31,066 nucleotides of DNA from an uncultured Aquimonas sp. (GCF_937888285.1 NZ_CALART010000018.1:1-31066); one strand, 5' to 3'; positions 7,404-15,446 are shown, counted from the stretch's first letter. Notes: generated from the sequence alone by a model not told the origin. Made by a program: numbers and translations.

Positions 7404-8446
7404 ACCTGAGACCGGAAATCGGCGCCGAGGACGATCGGCTCCGGCTCCAGTCGAACCCCGAAGCGCGCTTCGACCCCGGCGGCCACTTCGCGCGCCAGTG
7501 CCAGCAGTTCCTGCCCGCTGGCCTCGCCGTGGTTGACCAGCACCAGGGCATGCTGCGCCGAGATGCCCGCATCGCCGCGACGGTAGCCCTTGAAACCAGC
7601 GCGCTCGATCAACCAGGCCGCCGACAGTTTGGACAGGCCGGCTCGACTGCCGGGGAACAGGGGCAGATCGGCGAACTCGCCGCGCAGCGCCTCGGCGCGT
7701 GTCCACGCGACCTCGGGGTTCTTGAAGAAGCTGCCGGCATTGCCGAGCACGGCCGGATCCGGCAGCTTGCGGCGGCGGATGCCGCGCACCGCCTCGGCAA
7801 CGTCCTCCGGGGTGAGTGCGACTGGCTCACCAAGGGCCTCGCGCAAGCCCGCGTAGTCAAGTCGCGGGCGGGCGACAGACCGCAGATGCAGGCCAAGGCG
7901 CAGGATCACCCAACGGCCCGGCTCCTGCTTGAAGCGGCTGTCGCGATAGGCGAGCGCCAGGCGCTCCGCGCCCATGCGCTGGACGCAGCCGTCGTGCAGG
8001 TCGAGCGCGTCGACCCAGGCCAGCGAGTCCTTGAGCTCGACGCCATAGGCGCCAATGTTCTGCACCGGCGCCGCGCCGGCCGCGCCGGGAATCAATGCAA
8101 GGTTCTCGATACCCCAGAGGCGGTGTTCGCAGGCGAATCGGACCACCGCGTCCCAAGGCTCGGCTGCGGCCACTTCCACTTCGCTCAGCTCATGATTGAG
8201 GGCGTTCACCGACATGCCGCGCAGCTGCGGCTGGATCACCGGCACCTCGAGATCGGCGACGATCAACAGGTTGCTGCCGCCGCCAAGGATCAGCGGTACC
8301 TCGCCGCGATCGCGACAGTCGGCGGCGGCAGCCTTCAGCTCGGCTTCGCTGCTGGCGCGGCAGAAGCGCCGCGCCAGCGCCTTCACGCCGAAGGTATTCA
8401 GAGACTGCAGCGGCACATCCGACTGCCAGAGGACGCCTGAGCTCAT
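7400..8446 (-). CDS. murB: UDP-N-acetylenolpyruvoylglucosamine reductase MurB
   Basis: 348-residue FAD enzyme that reduces enolpyruvyl-UDP-GlcNAc to UDP-MurNAc, the second committed step of peptidoglycan synthesis. FAD-binding motifs ILGGGSNLL and IPGAAGAAPVQNIGAYG are present. YRDSRFK carries the active-site Arg, GNAGSFFKNP carries the proton-donor Ser of type I MurB, and the C-terminal EPEPIVLG holds the conserved Glu. The start at 8446 is set by an ATGA overlap with the pyrD stop (8443-8446), although the frame extends 18 codons upstream. At 7400 its stop overlaps the next start in the same way. The cluster ties pyrimidine synthesis to UDP-sugar-dependent wall synthesis, although this could simply be shared expression. 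Confidence 0.96.
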   Translation of the reverse strand: MSSGVLWQSDVPLQSLNTFGVKALARRFCRASSEAELKAAAADCRDRGEVPLILGGGSNLLIVADLEVPVIQPQLRGMSVNALNHELSEVEVAAAEPWDAVVRFACEHRLWGIENLALIPGAAGAAPVQNIGAYGVELKDSLAWVDALDLHDGCVQRMGAERLALAYRDSRFKQEPGRWVILRLGLHLRSVARPRLDYAGLREALGEPVALTPEDVAEAVRGIRRRKLPDPAVLGNAGSFFKNPEVAWTRAEALRGEFADLPLFPGSRAGLSKLSAAWLIERAGFKGYRRGDAGISAQHALVLVNHGEASGQELLALAREVAAGVEARFGVRLEPEPIVLGADFRSQV

Positions 8447-9489
8447 CTCGACAGGCCGCGCACCGGCTGCTCGCGGCGGCGACGGATGGCTTCCACGCAC
8501 TGCCGGATCAGGATCGGGCCGCGGTACACGAAGCCGGTATACAGCTGCACGAGGTTCGCGCCTGCGGTGATCTTGCCAACGGCGTCGGCGCCGGTGTGGA
8601 TGCCACCAACGCCGATCAGCGGGATCGAGGCGGGCAGGTGCGAGCGCAGATGGCGCAGCACCCAGGTGGAGCGACCATAGAGCGGCCGGCCGGACAGGCC
8701 GCCCGCCTCGTTCGCCAGCGGATGGCCTTCCACGGGCAGGCGATCGACCGTGGTGTTGGTGGCGATCACGCCGTCTACCCGCGCCGCGGCCAGGATCAGG
8801 CCCATGCGCTCGATCTGCTCATCGCTGAGATCGGGGGCGACCTTGATCAGGATCGGCGTATGTCGGCGATGCTTGGCCGCCAGCCGCTCCTGCGCCTCAC
8901 GCAGCTGGCTCAGGAGGCGATGCAGTTCATCGGCCCCCTGCAGGTCGCGCAGGCCGGCGGTATTGGGTGAGGAGATGTTCACCGTGACATAGCTGGCCGC
9001 CGGATAGACGCGCTCCAGGCAGTACAGGTAGTCGTCGAAGGCACGCTCGTTGGGCGTGTCCTTGTTCTTGCCGATATTGATGCCGAGCACGCCGCGGAAG
9101 CGGCTGCGCTCGACGTTCGCCAGCAGCGCGTTGACGCCGGCGTTGTTGAAGCCCATTCGGTTGATCACCGCCGCATGCGAGCGCAGCCGGAACATCCGCG
9201 GTTTGGGGTTGCCTTCCTGCGGACGCGGCGTGGTCGTGCCGATCTCGATGAAGCCGAAGCCCAGTGCGCCGAGAGCGTCGATGTGGCTGCCGTTCTTGTC
9301 GAGCCCCGCGGCAAGGCCGACCGGATTCGGGAACTCGATGTCCCACAGCTTGACCGGCATTGGCTTGGAGCGCTGCGCAACCAGCGGATTGAGACCCATC
9401 CGGTACATGGCCGACAGCCCCGACAGGGCGAGGTCATGGGCGCGTTCGGCGTCCATCATCATCAGCAGGGGGCGGGCAAAGCTGTACAT
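8443..9489 (-). CDS. pyrD: Dihydroorotate dehydrogenase (quinone), class 2
   Basis: 348-residue inner-membrane-associated flavoprotein oxidising dihydroorotate to orotate with quinone as acceptor. The N-terminal amphipathic helices (MYSFARPLLMMMDAERAH) that attach class 2 enzymes to the membrane are present. FMN and substrate motifs include GLAAGLDKNG, GTTTPRPQEGNPKPRMFRL, NRMGFNNAG, VNISSPNT (with the catalytic Ser of class 2 enzymes) and VGGIHTGADA. It is the first gene of the pyrD-murB-transporter operon on the minus strand. The ribosome-binding site is weak: AGGA lies about 13 bases upstream. The 192-base gap upstream shows no gene. Confidence 0.97.
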   Translation of the reverse strand: MYSFARPLLMMMDAERAHDLALSGLSAMYRMGLNPLVAQRSKPMPVKLWDIEFPNPVGLAAGLDKNGSHIDALGALGFGFIEIGTTTPRPQEGNPKPRMFRLRSHAAVINRMGFNNAGVNALLANVERSRFRGVLGINIGKNKDTPNERAFDDYLYCLERVYPAASYVTVNISSPNTAGLRDLQGADELHRLLSQLREAQERLAAKHRRHTPILIKVAPDLSDEQIERMGLILAAARVDGVIATNTTVDRLPVEGHPLANEAGGLSGRPLYGRSTWVLRHLRSHLPASIPLIGVGGIHTGADAVGKITAGANLVQLYTGFVYRGPILIRQCVEAIRRRREQPVRGLSR

Positions 9490-9681
9490 GGGGAGGCTGG
9501 ATCCTGGATCGGTAAACGGGGCGACCGCCGTGACCCGGAGCCCGCAAGGCCACCGGTGTCGCGCCTGCTGCCATCCCCATTGAAGCGGAAAACAGAGCCC
9601 GGATCCCTCGCTGCCGTGTACTCCCCAATACCCGGCGCCAAGAGGGCGGCATGGTCGACTACGACCGCGCCGCCAAGCTCA

Positions 9682-11214
9682 CTAGATGTCGAAGCGAATG
9701 CCCTGTGCCAGAGGTAGGGCGTCCGAATAATTGATCGTGTTGGTCTGCCGGCGCATGTACACCTTCCAGGCGTCTGAGCCGGATTCGCGACCGCCGCCGG
9801 TCTCCTTCTCGCCGCCGAAGGCACCGCCGATCTCGGCACCCGAAGTGCCGATATTGACGTTGGCGATGCCGCAGTCCGAGCCGGCCGCCGACAGGAACTG
9901 CTCGGCTGCCTTCAGGTTCTGGGTGAAGATCGAGGACGACAGACCCTGCGGCACGCCGTTCTGCATCTCGATGGCCTCGTCCAGGGTCTTGAACTTCATG
10001 ACGTAGAGAATCGGCGCAAAGGTCTCGTGCTGCACGACCTCGTCGCTGTTCTTCAGCCCGGTGATGATGGTCGGCAGCACGAAGTTGCCAGGGCGATCGA
10101 TCGCGGTACCACCGGTTTCGACCTTGCCGCCGTTGGCCTTGGCCTTCTCGATCGCCGCCAGGAACTGCTGCACGGCGCCGCGGCTGTTCAGCGGGCCCAT
10201 CAGGTTGGCCGGGTCGGTGGGGTCGCCGATCTTGCCCTCGACCTGCTTGTAGGCCTTCACAAGCGTCGCCAGCACGGAGTCGTAGATCGATTCGTGCACC
10301 AGCAGGCGGCGGGTGGTGGTGCAGCGCTGCCCGGCGGTACCGACCGCACCGAACACGATGCCGGGCACGGCCAGCTTCAGGTCGGCCGTTTCGTCGAGGA
10401 TGATGGCGTTGTTGCCGCCCAGCTCCAGCAGGCTGCGGCCCATGCGGCGCGCCACGCGCTCGCCGACGGTGCGGCCGACTTCGGTCGAACCCGTGAAGCT
10501 GATCAGCGGAATGCGGCGGTCGTCAACGAAGCGCTGGGCCAGTTCGATGCCCGCGTCGTTGATCAGGAAGAAGATGTCCGGGAACCCGGCTTCGCGCAGG
10601 GCCTCATTGCAGATCTTCATCGAGGCGATCGCGGTCAACGGCGTCTTGTTGGACGGCTTCCAGATGCAGATGTCGCCGCAGATCGCCGCGAGGAACGAGT
10701 TCCAAGCCCAGACCGCCACCGGGAAGTTGAAGGCGCTGATGATGCCGACCAGGCCGAGCGGATGGTACTGCTCGTACATTCGGTGGCCCGGGCGCTCGGA
10801 GTGCATGGTATAGCCGTAGAGCATGCGGCTCTGGCCGACCGCGAAGTCGGCGATGTCGATCATTTCCTGGACCTCGCCATCGCCCTCGGGCTTGCTCTTG
10901 CCCATCTCCAGCGCGACCAGCGAGCCCAGCGCGTCCTTGTGGCGGCGCAGCGCCTCACCGCACAGGCGAACGGCTTCGCCGCGACGCGGGGCAGGGGTGG
11001 TGCGCCAGACCTTGAAGGCGGCCTGCGCGCGCGCGATCACGGTTTCGTAGTCGGCCTCGCTGCTCGCATGCACTTCAGCGATCAGTTCGTTGGTGGTCGG
11101 ATTGATCGACTGCAGCACACCGGCGTCGGTAGTGGTCGACCATTCGCCATTGCCAAGATAGGTGCCGGAATTGACGGCGGACAGGCCAAGGGCCTGCAGC
11201 AGCTGGGAGCTCAT
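9682..11214 (-). CDS. Aldehyde dehydrogenase, ALDH7 type (probable piperideine-6-carboxylate / 2-aminoadipate semialdehyde dehydrogenase)
   Basis: 510 residues, an NAD(P)-dependent aldehyde dehydrogenase. It shows the cofactor segment SFTGSTEVGRTV, the catalytic Glu in LLELGGNNAI and the nucleophile Cys in GQRCTTTRRL. Sequences NFPVAVWAWNSFLAAICGD, the C-terminal NVNIGTSGAEIGGAFGGEKETGGGRESGSD, and MRRQTNTINYS are characteristic of the ALDH7 (antiquitin) subfamily. In bacteria these enzymes oxidise 2-aminoadipate 6-semialdehyde in lysine catabolism. No lysine-degradation partner is in the window, so the substrate is an inference from subfamily only. The frame runs on upstream to 11772 through a tRNA gene, which is clearly not coding; the ATG at 11214, with AGG 8 bases before it, gives a normal N-terminus. 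Confidence 0.92.
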   Translation of the reverse strand: MSSQLLQALGLSAVNSGTYLGNGEWSTTTDAGVLQSINPTTNELIAEVHASSEADYETVIARAQAAFKVWRTTPAPRRGEAVRLCGEALRRHKDALGSLVALEMGKSKPEGDGEVQEMIDIADFAVGQSRMLYGYTMHSERPGHRMYEQYHPLGLVGIISAFNFPVAVWAWNSFLAAICGDICIWKPSNKTPLTAIASMKICNEALREAGFPDIFFLINDAGIELAQRFVDDRRIPLISFTGSTEVGRTVGERVARRMGRSLLELGGNNAIILDETADLKLAVPGIVFGAVGTAGQRCTTTRRLLVHESIYDSVLATLVKAYKQVEGKIGDPTDPANLMGPLNSRGAVQQFLAAIEKAKANGGKVETGGTAIDRPGNFVLPTIITGLKNSDEVVQHETFAPILYVMKFKTLDEAIEMQNGVPQGLSSSIFTQNLKAAEQFLSAAGSDCGIANVNIGTSGAEIGGAFGGEKETGGGRESGSDAWKVYMRRQTNTINYSDALPLAQGIRFDI

Positions 11215-11354
11215 GCGGAATACCTGCGAGGAAGCGAGAGAGTGTCTGCAGCCCGAGCGGGCGCGACTGAGTTGACAGTTTACTACAGGCCCCACCGGTC
11301 GCCCTTGCCGAGGTCGCCGCGAGGTGACGCGGCATGGCAGAATCCGCGGCCCAA

Positions 11355-11431
11355 GCCCCCGTAGCTCAGCTGGATAGAGCGTCCCCCTCCTAAGGGGAAG
11401 GTCGTGCGTTCGAATCGCGCCGGGGGCGCCA
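11355..11431 (+). tRNA. tRNA-Arg (anticodon CCT)
   Basis: 77 bases including an encoded CCA. Acceptor GCCCCCG pairs with CGGGGGC; the D-arm is GCTC...GAGC. Anticodon stem TCCCC/GGGGA encloses loop CTCCTAA, giving anticodon CCT (reads AGG). The T-arm is GTGCG-TTCGAAT-CGCGC, with one G-T pair. Confidence 0.96.
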
Positions 11432-11479
11432 GGATGGGCACGGTGCCGTGCCGGACCCGGGGAAACAAACCGGGAAAAC

Positions 11480-11511
11480 AAAAAAGGCCACCGCGAACGG
11501 TGGCCTTTTTT
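11480..11511. terminator. Bidirectional intrinsic terminator between two convergent tRNA genes
   Basis: GGCCACCG (11486-11493), tetraloop CGAA, CGGTGGCC (11498-11505), with six A's before and six T's after. It works symmetrically, ending tRNA-Arg transcription from the left and tRNA-Ala transcription from the right. Confidence 0.93.
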
Positions 11512-11521
11512 GTTTCTGTTC

Positions 11522-11597
11522 TGGTGGAGCGGAGGAGGATCGAACTCCCGACCTCTGCATTGCGAACGCAGCGCTCTCCCAGCTGAGCTACCGCCCC
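11522..11597 (-). tRNA. tRNA-Ala (anticodon CGC)
   Basis: 76 bases with encoded CCA. On the minus strand acceptor GGGGCGG faces CCGCTCC, giving the G3:U70 wobble pair that is the identity element of alanine tRNAs. The anticodon loop TTCGCAA gives anticodon CGC (reads GCG). The T-arm carries TTCGATC. Confidence 0.96.
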
Positions 11598-11608
11598 ACG
11601 AGCGCCGC

Positions 11609-11637
11609 ATGATAGACGCTGCCCCGACGGCTGCCAA
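11609..11637 (-). promoter_or_regulatory. Promoter of tRNA-Ala(CGC)
   Basis: On the minus strand, TTGGCA (+ positions 11632-11637), a 17-base spacer and TATCAT (11609-11614) lie just upstream of the tRNA. A GC-rich discriminator (GCGGCGC) follows, the layout of growth-rate-controlled stable-RNA promoters. Confidence 0.75.
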
Positions 11638-11675
11638 GAGGCCCGGCCAACGCTTCCGAGGCGACACCAGTTCGC

Positions 11676-12776
11676 TCAGCCAGCCGCGGCGGCGCGCCGC
11701 GACTCCGGCAGCAGCGGCACCAGCTTCGACTCCAGCAGACCGCGACGCCAGCCGGACAGATGACTTGACCAACGCCCCTCACGGAGGAGGGTTTCGAGAT
11801 GCTTGCGCGAGGCCAGTACCGACTCATGGATGCCAAGCGCAGCGGCAATCGATGTCACCGCCTGCTGCAGGCGTCGCAGCTGATCTCGCTCCTGCGGATC
11901 CGGCAACTCGGCCAGCGGGATGTCCAATTCTTCTGCGCTCGGCTCGGCGTTGACCAGTTCGAACAGCTCATCGCGGCGCTTGCGCGGGGACTTGGGATTG
12001 CGGTCCAGCAGCTGTTCGAAAGCGCCACGGTCCAGTGGGGCTCGCTGAGCCAGATCAAGCGCGAGACCCGGATCGAGCACCCAGCTGCGAGGACGGTTGC
12101 CGGCACGCGCCTGTCCGTCGCGCCAGCGCAGCAGTCGACGCAATCGGGCCTGCTGGCCGCGCGGAAGCCCCTGTGCCGGGCGCACGGCGAGATGCGGATG
12201 CGGATCATCGGCGCCTACGGCCTGCTCGATCGCGCGCTGGCAGTCCTCGTCCAACCATGTGCGGCGGCCCAGCGCTTCGAGCCGGCGAGCCAGTTCCGCA
12301 TGCGGTTCCAGCAGATAGCGCACATCATCGGCGGCGTAGTGCAGCTGGGCTTCGCTCAGGGGACGGCGCAGCCAGTCGGAGCGGGTTTCGCCCTTCTCGA
12401 GCGGGACGCCGCACAGCTCGGCGACGAGCTTCTGGTAGCTCATCGAGGGATCGAGGCCCACCAGGCCTGCAGCCACCTGGGTGTCGAACAGCGGCGCCGG
12501 CAGCACGCCATAGGCGTGGTGCAGGGCCTGCAGGTCTTCGCTGGCGCTGTGCATGACCTTGAGGCAGGACGCCTGCAGCAGCGCGACCATCGCCGGCAGC
12601 CGGCCCAGCCGCGGGGCATCCAGCAGCAGGACGTCTCCGGGGCGCCCGAGCTGGACCAGTGCCAGCTCCGGGTAAAAGGTCTTCTCGCGCATGAACTCGG
12701 TGTCCATCGCCACCGGCCCGGCCTCATGCCAGTCCTGCAGGCAGCTCGCATCCGCGGGGCTGTCGATCCACTTCAT
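11676..12776 (-). CDS. rnd: Ribonuclease D
   Basis: 366-residue 3'-5' exoribonuclease that trims tRNA 3' ends. The DEDDy exonuclease domain is complete: MDTEFMREKTFYPELALVQ (first Asp/Glu, about residue 28), FDTQVAAGLVG (second Asp, about 105) and HYAADDVRYLL (Tyr and Asp, about 165-170). One or two HRDC-type helical domains follow (QQARLRRLLRWRDGQARAG... and DRGAFEQLLDRNPKSPRKRRDELF). The start is taken at MKWIDSPADA (12776) by comparison with the family; no good ribosome-binding site is visible there, and an in-frame Met 22 codons upstream (12842) is an alternative. It lies beside a tRNA gene, fitting but not proving its role. Confidence 0.93.
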   Translation of the reverse strand: MKWIDSPADASCLQDWHEAGPVAMDTEFMREKTFYPELALVQLGRPGDVLLLDAPRLGRLPAMVALLQASCLKVMHSASEDLQALHHAYGVLPAPLFDTQVAAGLVGLDPSMSYQKLVAELCGVPLEKGETRSDWLRRPLSEAQLHYAADDVRYLLEPHAELARRLEALGRRTWLDEDCQRAIEQAVGADDPHPHLAVRPAQGLPRGQQARLRRLLRWRDGQARAGNRPRSWVLDPGLALDLAQRAPLDRGAFEQLLDRNPKSPRKRRDELFELVNAEPSAEELDIPLAELPDPQERDQLRRLQQAVTSIAAALGIHESVLASRKHLETLLREGRWSSHLSGWRRGLLESKLVPLLPESRRAAAAG

Positions 12777-12967
12777 TCGCTCGGATTCCGGCACAAAGAA
12801 GCCGCAACGATAGCCGCTTTGCCCGCATCCTTTGAACTCCATCACGCTCATCCGGGGCGCGGGGCCCGCAAGATCGCGGGTCGGCCGTATCAGAACGGCG
12901 TGAAGCCGGGGCCGATGACGCGCCCCGCCGATCCAACAATCCCGCACAGGGGCGGGGAGGAGGAAGA

Positions 12968-14845
12968 GTGTCGAAGGGTTTCATCTCCAAGGGCGGCGGC
13001 ATGGCCGCGCTCGTGCTGTTGCTGGGGGGGTGCGGCGGTGCAGAGCCGCAGGGGCAGCAGCCCGCCGTGGCTGAGTCTGCGCAGTCCAGCGCTGCAGCCA
13101 CCGAAGCCGAGCCTGATTCGACCGATGGCGAGGCCGGCAGCGGCATGCGCCGCCGCCTGATGGACGCCACCGTGGCCCAGGAGTGGACGCCCGAGTACGC
13201 GCCGCTGCCCAACTTCAACGTTGCGGAGACGCTGGCCAATGCGGATCGCGCACTCGCGGCGGGTCGGCTGGACCAGGGCGAGGACAGCGCCTTGGCACTG
13301 TTCACGGCCGTGCTGCAGAACGAACCCGACAACGCCGAGGGCAGGGCAGGCATCGACCGCGTCGTTACCGCCCTGTTGGAACGCGGCGAGCAGGCTTTCG
13401 CGCAGGCGCGCTTCAACGAGGCCGTGCGTATCGCTGGCGTGGTCGGGCCCTTGCGCCCGGACAATCCGGGCCTGGCATCCTTGCGTGCCAAGCTGGAGTC
13501 AGGCCGCGAAGTGGCGACCCTGCTCGCGGAAGCGCAGCGGCTGGAACAGGCAGGGCAGCTGGTGGCGCCGGAAGGCGACAACGCGTCCGAGATCTACCGG
13601 CAGATCCTGCGGGGCGATCCGAACAACTCGGGCGCCCAGGAAGGACTGGCCCGAGTGGAACGCTTGCTGGTCGAGCGCGCTGCCACGGCGGCGGAATCCG
13701 GCAACTTCTCGGACTCCGAACGCATGCTCGCGGACGCCGGACGCGTCGCCCCGGGCTCCGAAGCCGTCCAGGATGCCAGTGCTCGGGTGGTCGAGCTGCG
13801 CGAGCAGCGCGCCCGCGAACTGCTGCAGCAGGGCAATGCAGCACTTGAGGCCGGCAATCTCGACGAGGCGCAGCGGTTGTTGGGCGAACTGGACCCCGAA
13901 TCGGCAGGCAGTGATGGCGCCGAACAGCTGCGAGTCGCCATCGAGAACGCCCGCAGCTACGCCTCGCTCAGGCCCGGCCAAAGCATCAGCGATCCGCTCG
14001 CGGGCGGCGGCACCGCACCCGAGCTGGTGGTGATTCCCGTCGGCAGCTTCCAGATGGGCTCCCCGGAGAACGAGCCCGACCGCAAGGGCAATGAGGGGCC
14101 GCGGTTCCAGGTTCGCATCCAGCGGGGCTTCGCGCTCGCGCGCTCGGAAGTCACGGTCGGCCAGTTCCGCGCGTTTGTGAACGCCACCGGCTACACGCCC
14201 AGCTCGGTGCAGAACGGCAGTTCGACGATCTACGATGAGCGCAGCGGCAGCATGACCGCGCGCAGCGGGGTGACCTGGCAGAGCGACCACAATGGCCGCA
14301 GCGCGGCCGCCGAGATGCCGGTCATCCACGTCTCCTGGGTCGACGCCAAAGCCTATGCGGACTGGCTTTCGCAGCAGACCGGAAAGACCTATCGCCTGCC
14401 CTCGGAAGCCGAGTTCGAGTATGTGCTCCGTGCCGGCACGCAGACCCGCTACCCCTGGGGCGAGGGCAACCCGACGCGCCTGGTTGGCAACCTCACCGGC
14501 GATGGCGATCGCAGCGACACCCGTCGCAACTGGGTCAACGCGTTCCCCGACTACTCGGACGGCTACTGGGGCCCAGCGCCGATCCGCAGCTACGAAGCCA
14601 ACCGCTTCGGCATCCACGACATCAACGGCAACGTCTCCGAGTGGGTGGAGGACTGCTGGCACGACAACTTCCAGCGTGCGCCCACTGACGGCTCGGCCTG
14701 GGTCAACGCGGGCTGCAACCGCCGGGTGATCCGCGGCGGCTCCTGGGCCAGCTCGCCGGACCAGGCGCGCTCGGCCTTCCGCTTGACCGCCTCGCCGACC
14801 ACGACCAATGCGCGCCTGGGCTTCCGCGTGGCTCGCGATCTCTGA
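12968..14845 (+). CDS. Lipoprotein with helical-repeat region and FGE/SUMF1-like domain
   Basis: 625 residues. The GTG start has a strong AGGAGGA 4-10 bases upstream; the nearest ATG (13001) would leave an unusually short signal. The N-terminus ends in lipobox LGGC (Cys22), so it is probably a lipoprotein. Residues ~75-340 are helical repeats resembling TPRs, rich in Ala, Glu and Arg (ALAAGRLDQGEDSALALFTAVLQ...). From ~350 to the end is an FGE/sulfatase-modifying-factor fold: VVIPVGSFQMGSPENEPD, LARSEVTVGQFRAFVNATGY, MPVIHVSWVDAKAYADWLS, YRLPSEAEFEYVLRAGT, GNVSEWVEDCW, RRVIRGGSWASSPDQARSAF. The formylglycine enzymes' active-site Cys pair after RGGSW is absent; two other Cys (EDCW and NAGC) could form a structural disulfide. 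It is therefore probably not an FGE enzyme; a binding or scaffold role is inferred. Confidence 0.88.
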   Translation: MSKGFISKGGGMAALVLLLGGCGGAEPQGQQPAVAESAQSSAAATEAEPDSTDGEAGSGMRRRLMDATVAQEWTPEYAPLPNFNVAETLANADRALAAGRLDQGEDSALALFTAVLQNEPDNAEGRAGIDRVVTALLERGEQAFAQARFNEAVRIAGVVGPLRPDNPGLASLRAKLESGREVATLLAEAQRLEQAGQLVAPEGDNASEIYRQILRGDPNNSGAQEGLARVERLLVERAATAAESGNFSDSERMLADAGRVAPGSEAVQDASARVVELREQRARELLQQGNAALEAGNLDEAQRLLGELDPESAGSDGAEQLRVAIENARSYASLRPGQSISDPLAGGGTAPELVVIPVGSFQMGSPENEPDRKGNEGPRFQVRIQRGFALARSEVTVGQFRAFVNATGYTPSSVQNGSSTIYDERSGSMTARSGVTWQSDHNGRSAAAEMPVIHVSWVDAKAYADWLSQQTGKTYRLPSEAEFEYVLRAGTQTRYPWGEGNPTRLVGNLTGDGDRSDTRRNWVNAFPDYSDGYWGPAPIRSYEANRFGIHDINGNVSEWVEDCWHDNFQRAPTDGSAWVNAGCNRRVIRGGSWASSPDQARSAFRLTASPTTTNARLGFRVARDL

Positions 14846-14867
14846 GGGAACCTGCAGGATGTGCCAA

Positions 14868-15019
14868 GGCAACACTGATCAAGTCCATCCTGGCCTTGAT
14901 CAGTCGTCGCGAGTCCGGCACAGGTCCTGACTCGCTTTGGCTGGATCAAGCACTGACGTGCTCGCTCCGCAGGCGCGCCCTCCATGGCGCGCGACAACGC
15001 TGAATTCTTCAGCGTTGCC
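14868..15019. repeat. Intergenic element with nested inverted repeats
   Basis: Ends GGCAACACTGA (14868-14878) and TCAGCGTTGCC (15009-15019) are inverted copies differing at one base. Inside the left end, ACTGATCAAG (14874-14883) pairs with CTTGATCAGT (14895-14904). At the right end, CAACGCTGAA (14995-15004) pairs with TTCAGCGTTG (15008-15017). No open frame of note is present. It looks like a small non-coding structured repeat. Confidence 0.6.
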
Positions 15020-15021
15020 CT

Positions 15022-15055
15022 AAGCAAAGGGCCACCCTCGGGCGGCCCTTTGCTT
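15022..15055. terminator. 12-bp hairpin between convergent genes
   Basis: AAGCAAAGGGCC (15022-15033) pairs perfectly with GGCCCTTTGCTT (15044-15055) around a 10-base loop. It lies between the FGE-like lipoprotein gene and the minus-strand gene ending at 15107, so it could terminate both. There is no long T-run outside the stem. Confidence 0.65.
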
Positions 15056-15106
15056 GGCAGCGATTCGCAGCGCAGGACAGCGACGCTGTGTGCTGGACGA
15101 AAACGT

Positions 15107-15421
15107 TCAGTGCTTGCCGAGCTGCTGCACCATCAGTTCGCGCAGGGCTTCATCGGTATCGGCGGTCGGTGGCTGCACGGCCTCCAGCGAGAAGCCGAGG
15201 CTTTCAGCATCCTCGGCGTCAAGCCCGTCGTAGGCCCGGAACTCGGCGTCGAGCAGCGCGGCGCGCGCGGACTCCTCGCTGTCGTAGGCGACGTGCCGGC
15301 CGTCGCAATCGAGCACCCGCGCAGTGCCCTCCGAAAGCAGGTCAAGGCGCGCCCAGATGAGGGTCTTGCCCAGGCTGGCGACCCACCACTGGCGGGCGAT
15401 CGCGCTTTCATCCGTGCTCAT
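15107..15421 (-). CDS. Conserved-looking small protein, function unknown
   Basis: 104 residues starting at an ATG with GGAGG about 10 bases upstream. It is acidic and probably cytoplasmic, with no signal peptide or membrane helix. It reads as a small alpha/beta domain (QWWVASLGKTLIWARLDLLSEGTARVLDCDGRHVAYDSEESARAALLDAEFRAYDGL) and an acidic tail. The DGRHVAYDSEESARAALLDAEF pattern resembles small proteins that recur beside other genes in xanthomonads, but I cannot name a family. It follows the small membrane protein gene by 25 bases on the same strand, so it is probably the last gene of the asnS operon. Confidence 0.75.
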   Translation of the reverse strand: MSTDESAIARQWWVASLGKTLIWARLDLLSEGTARVLDCDGRHVAYDSEESARAALLDAEFRAYDGLDAEDAESLGFSLEAVQPPTADTDEALRELMVQQLGKH

Positions 15422-15446
15422 CGTGCAGCCTCCCTCCATTCCGCGT

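Noticed and set aside
11272..11277. Perfect TTGACA as a -35 for tRNA-Arg
   Set aside because: It is about 80 bases before the tRNA and no -10-like sequence is found at 16-18 bases; probably chance.
10027..11364. Plus-strand open frame of 445 codons opposite the aldehyde dehydrogenase
   Set aside because: Shadow of a clear ALDH7 gene, with biased composition and no recognisable motif; it also runs into the tRNA-Arg gene.
11799..13160. Plus-strand open frame of 453 codons opposite rnd
   Set aside because: Antisense shadow; rnd has all DEDDy motifs in the other strand, and this frame overlaps the start of the FGE-like gene.
12968..14845. Annotation as formylglycine-generating enzyme or sulfatase activator
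   Set aside because: The cysteines needed for catalysis after RGGSW are absent, and there is no sulfatase gene nearby.
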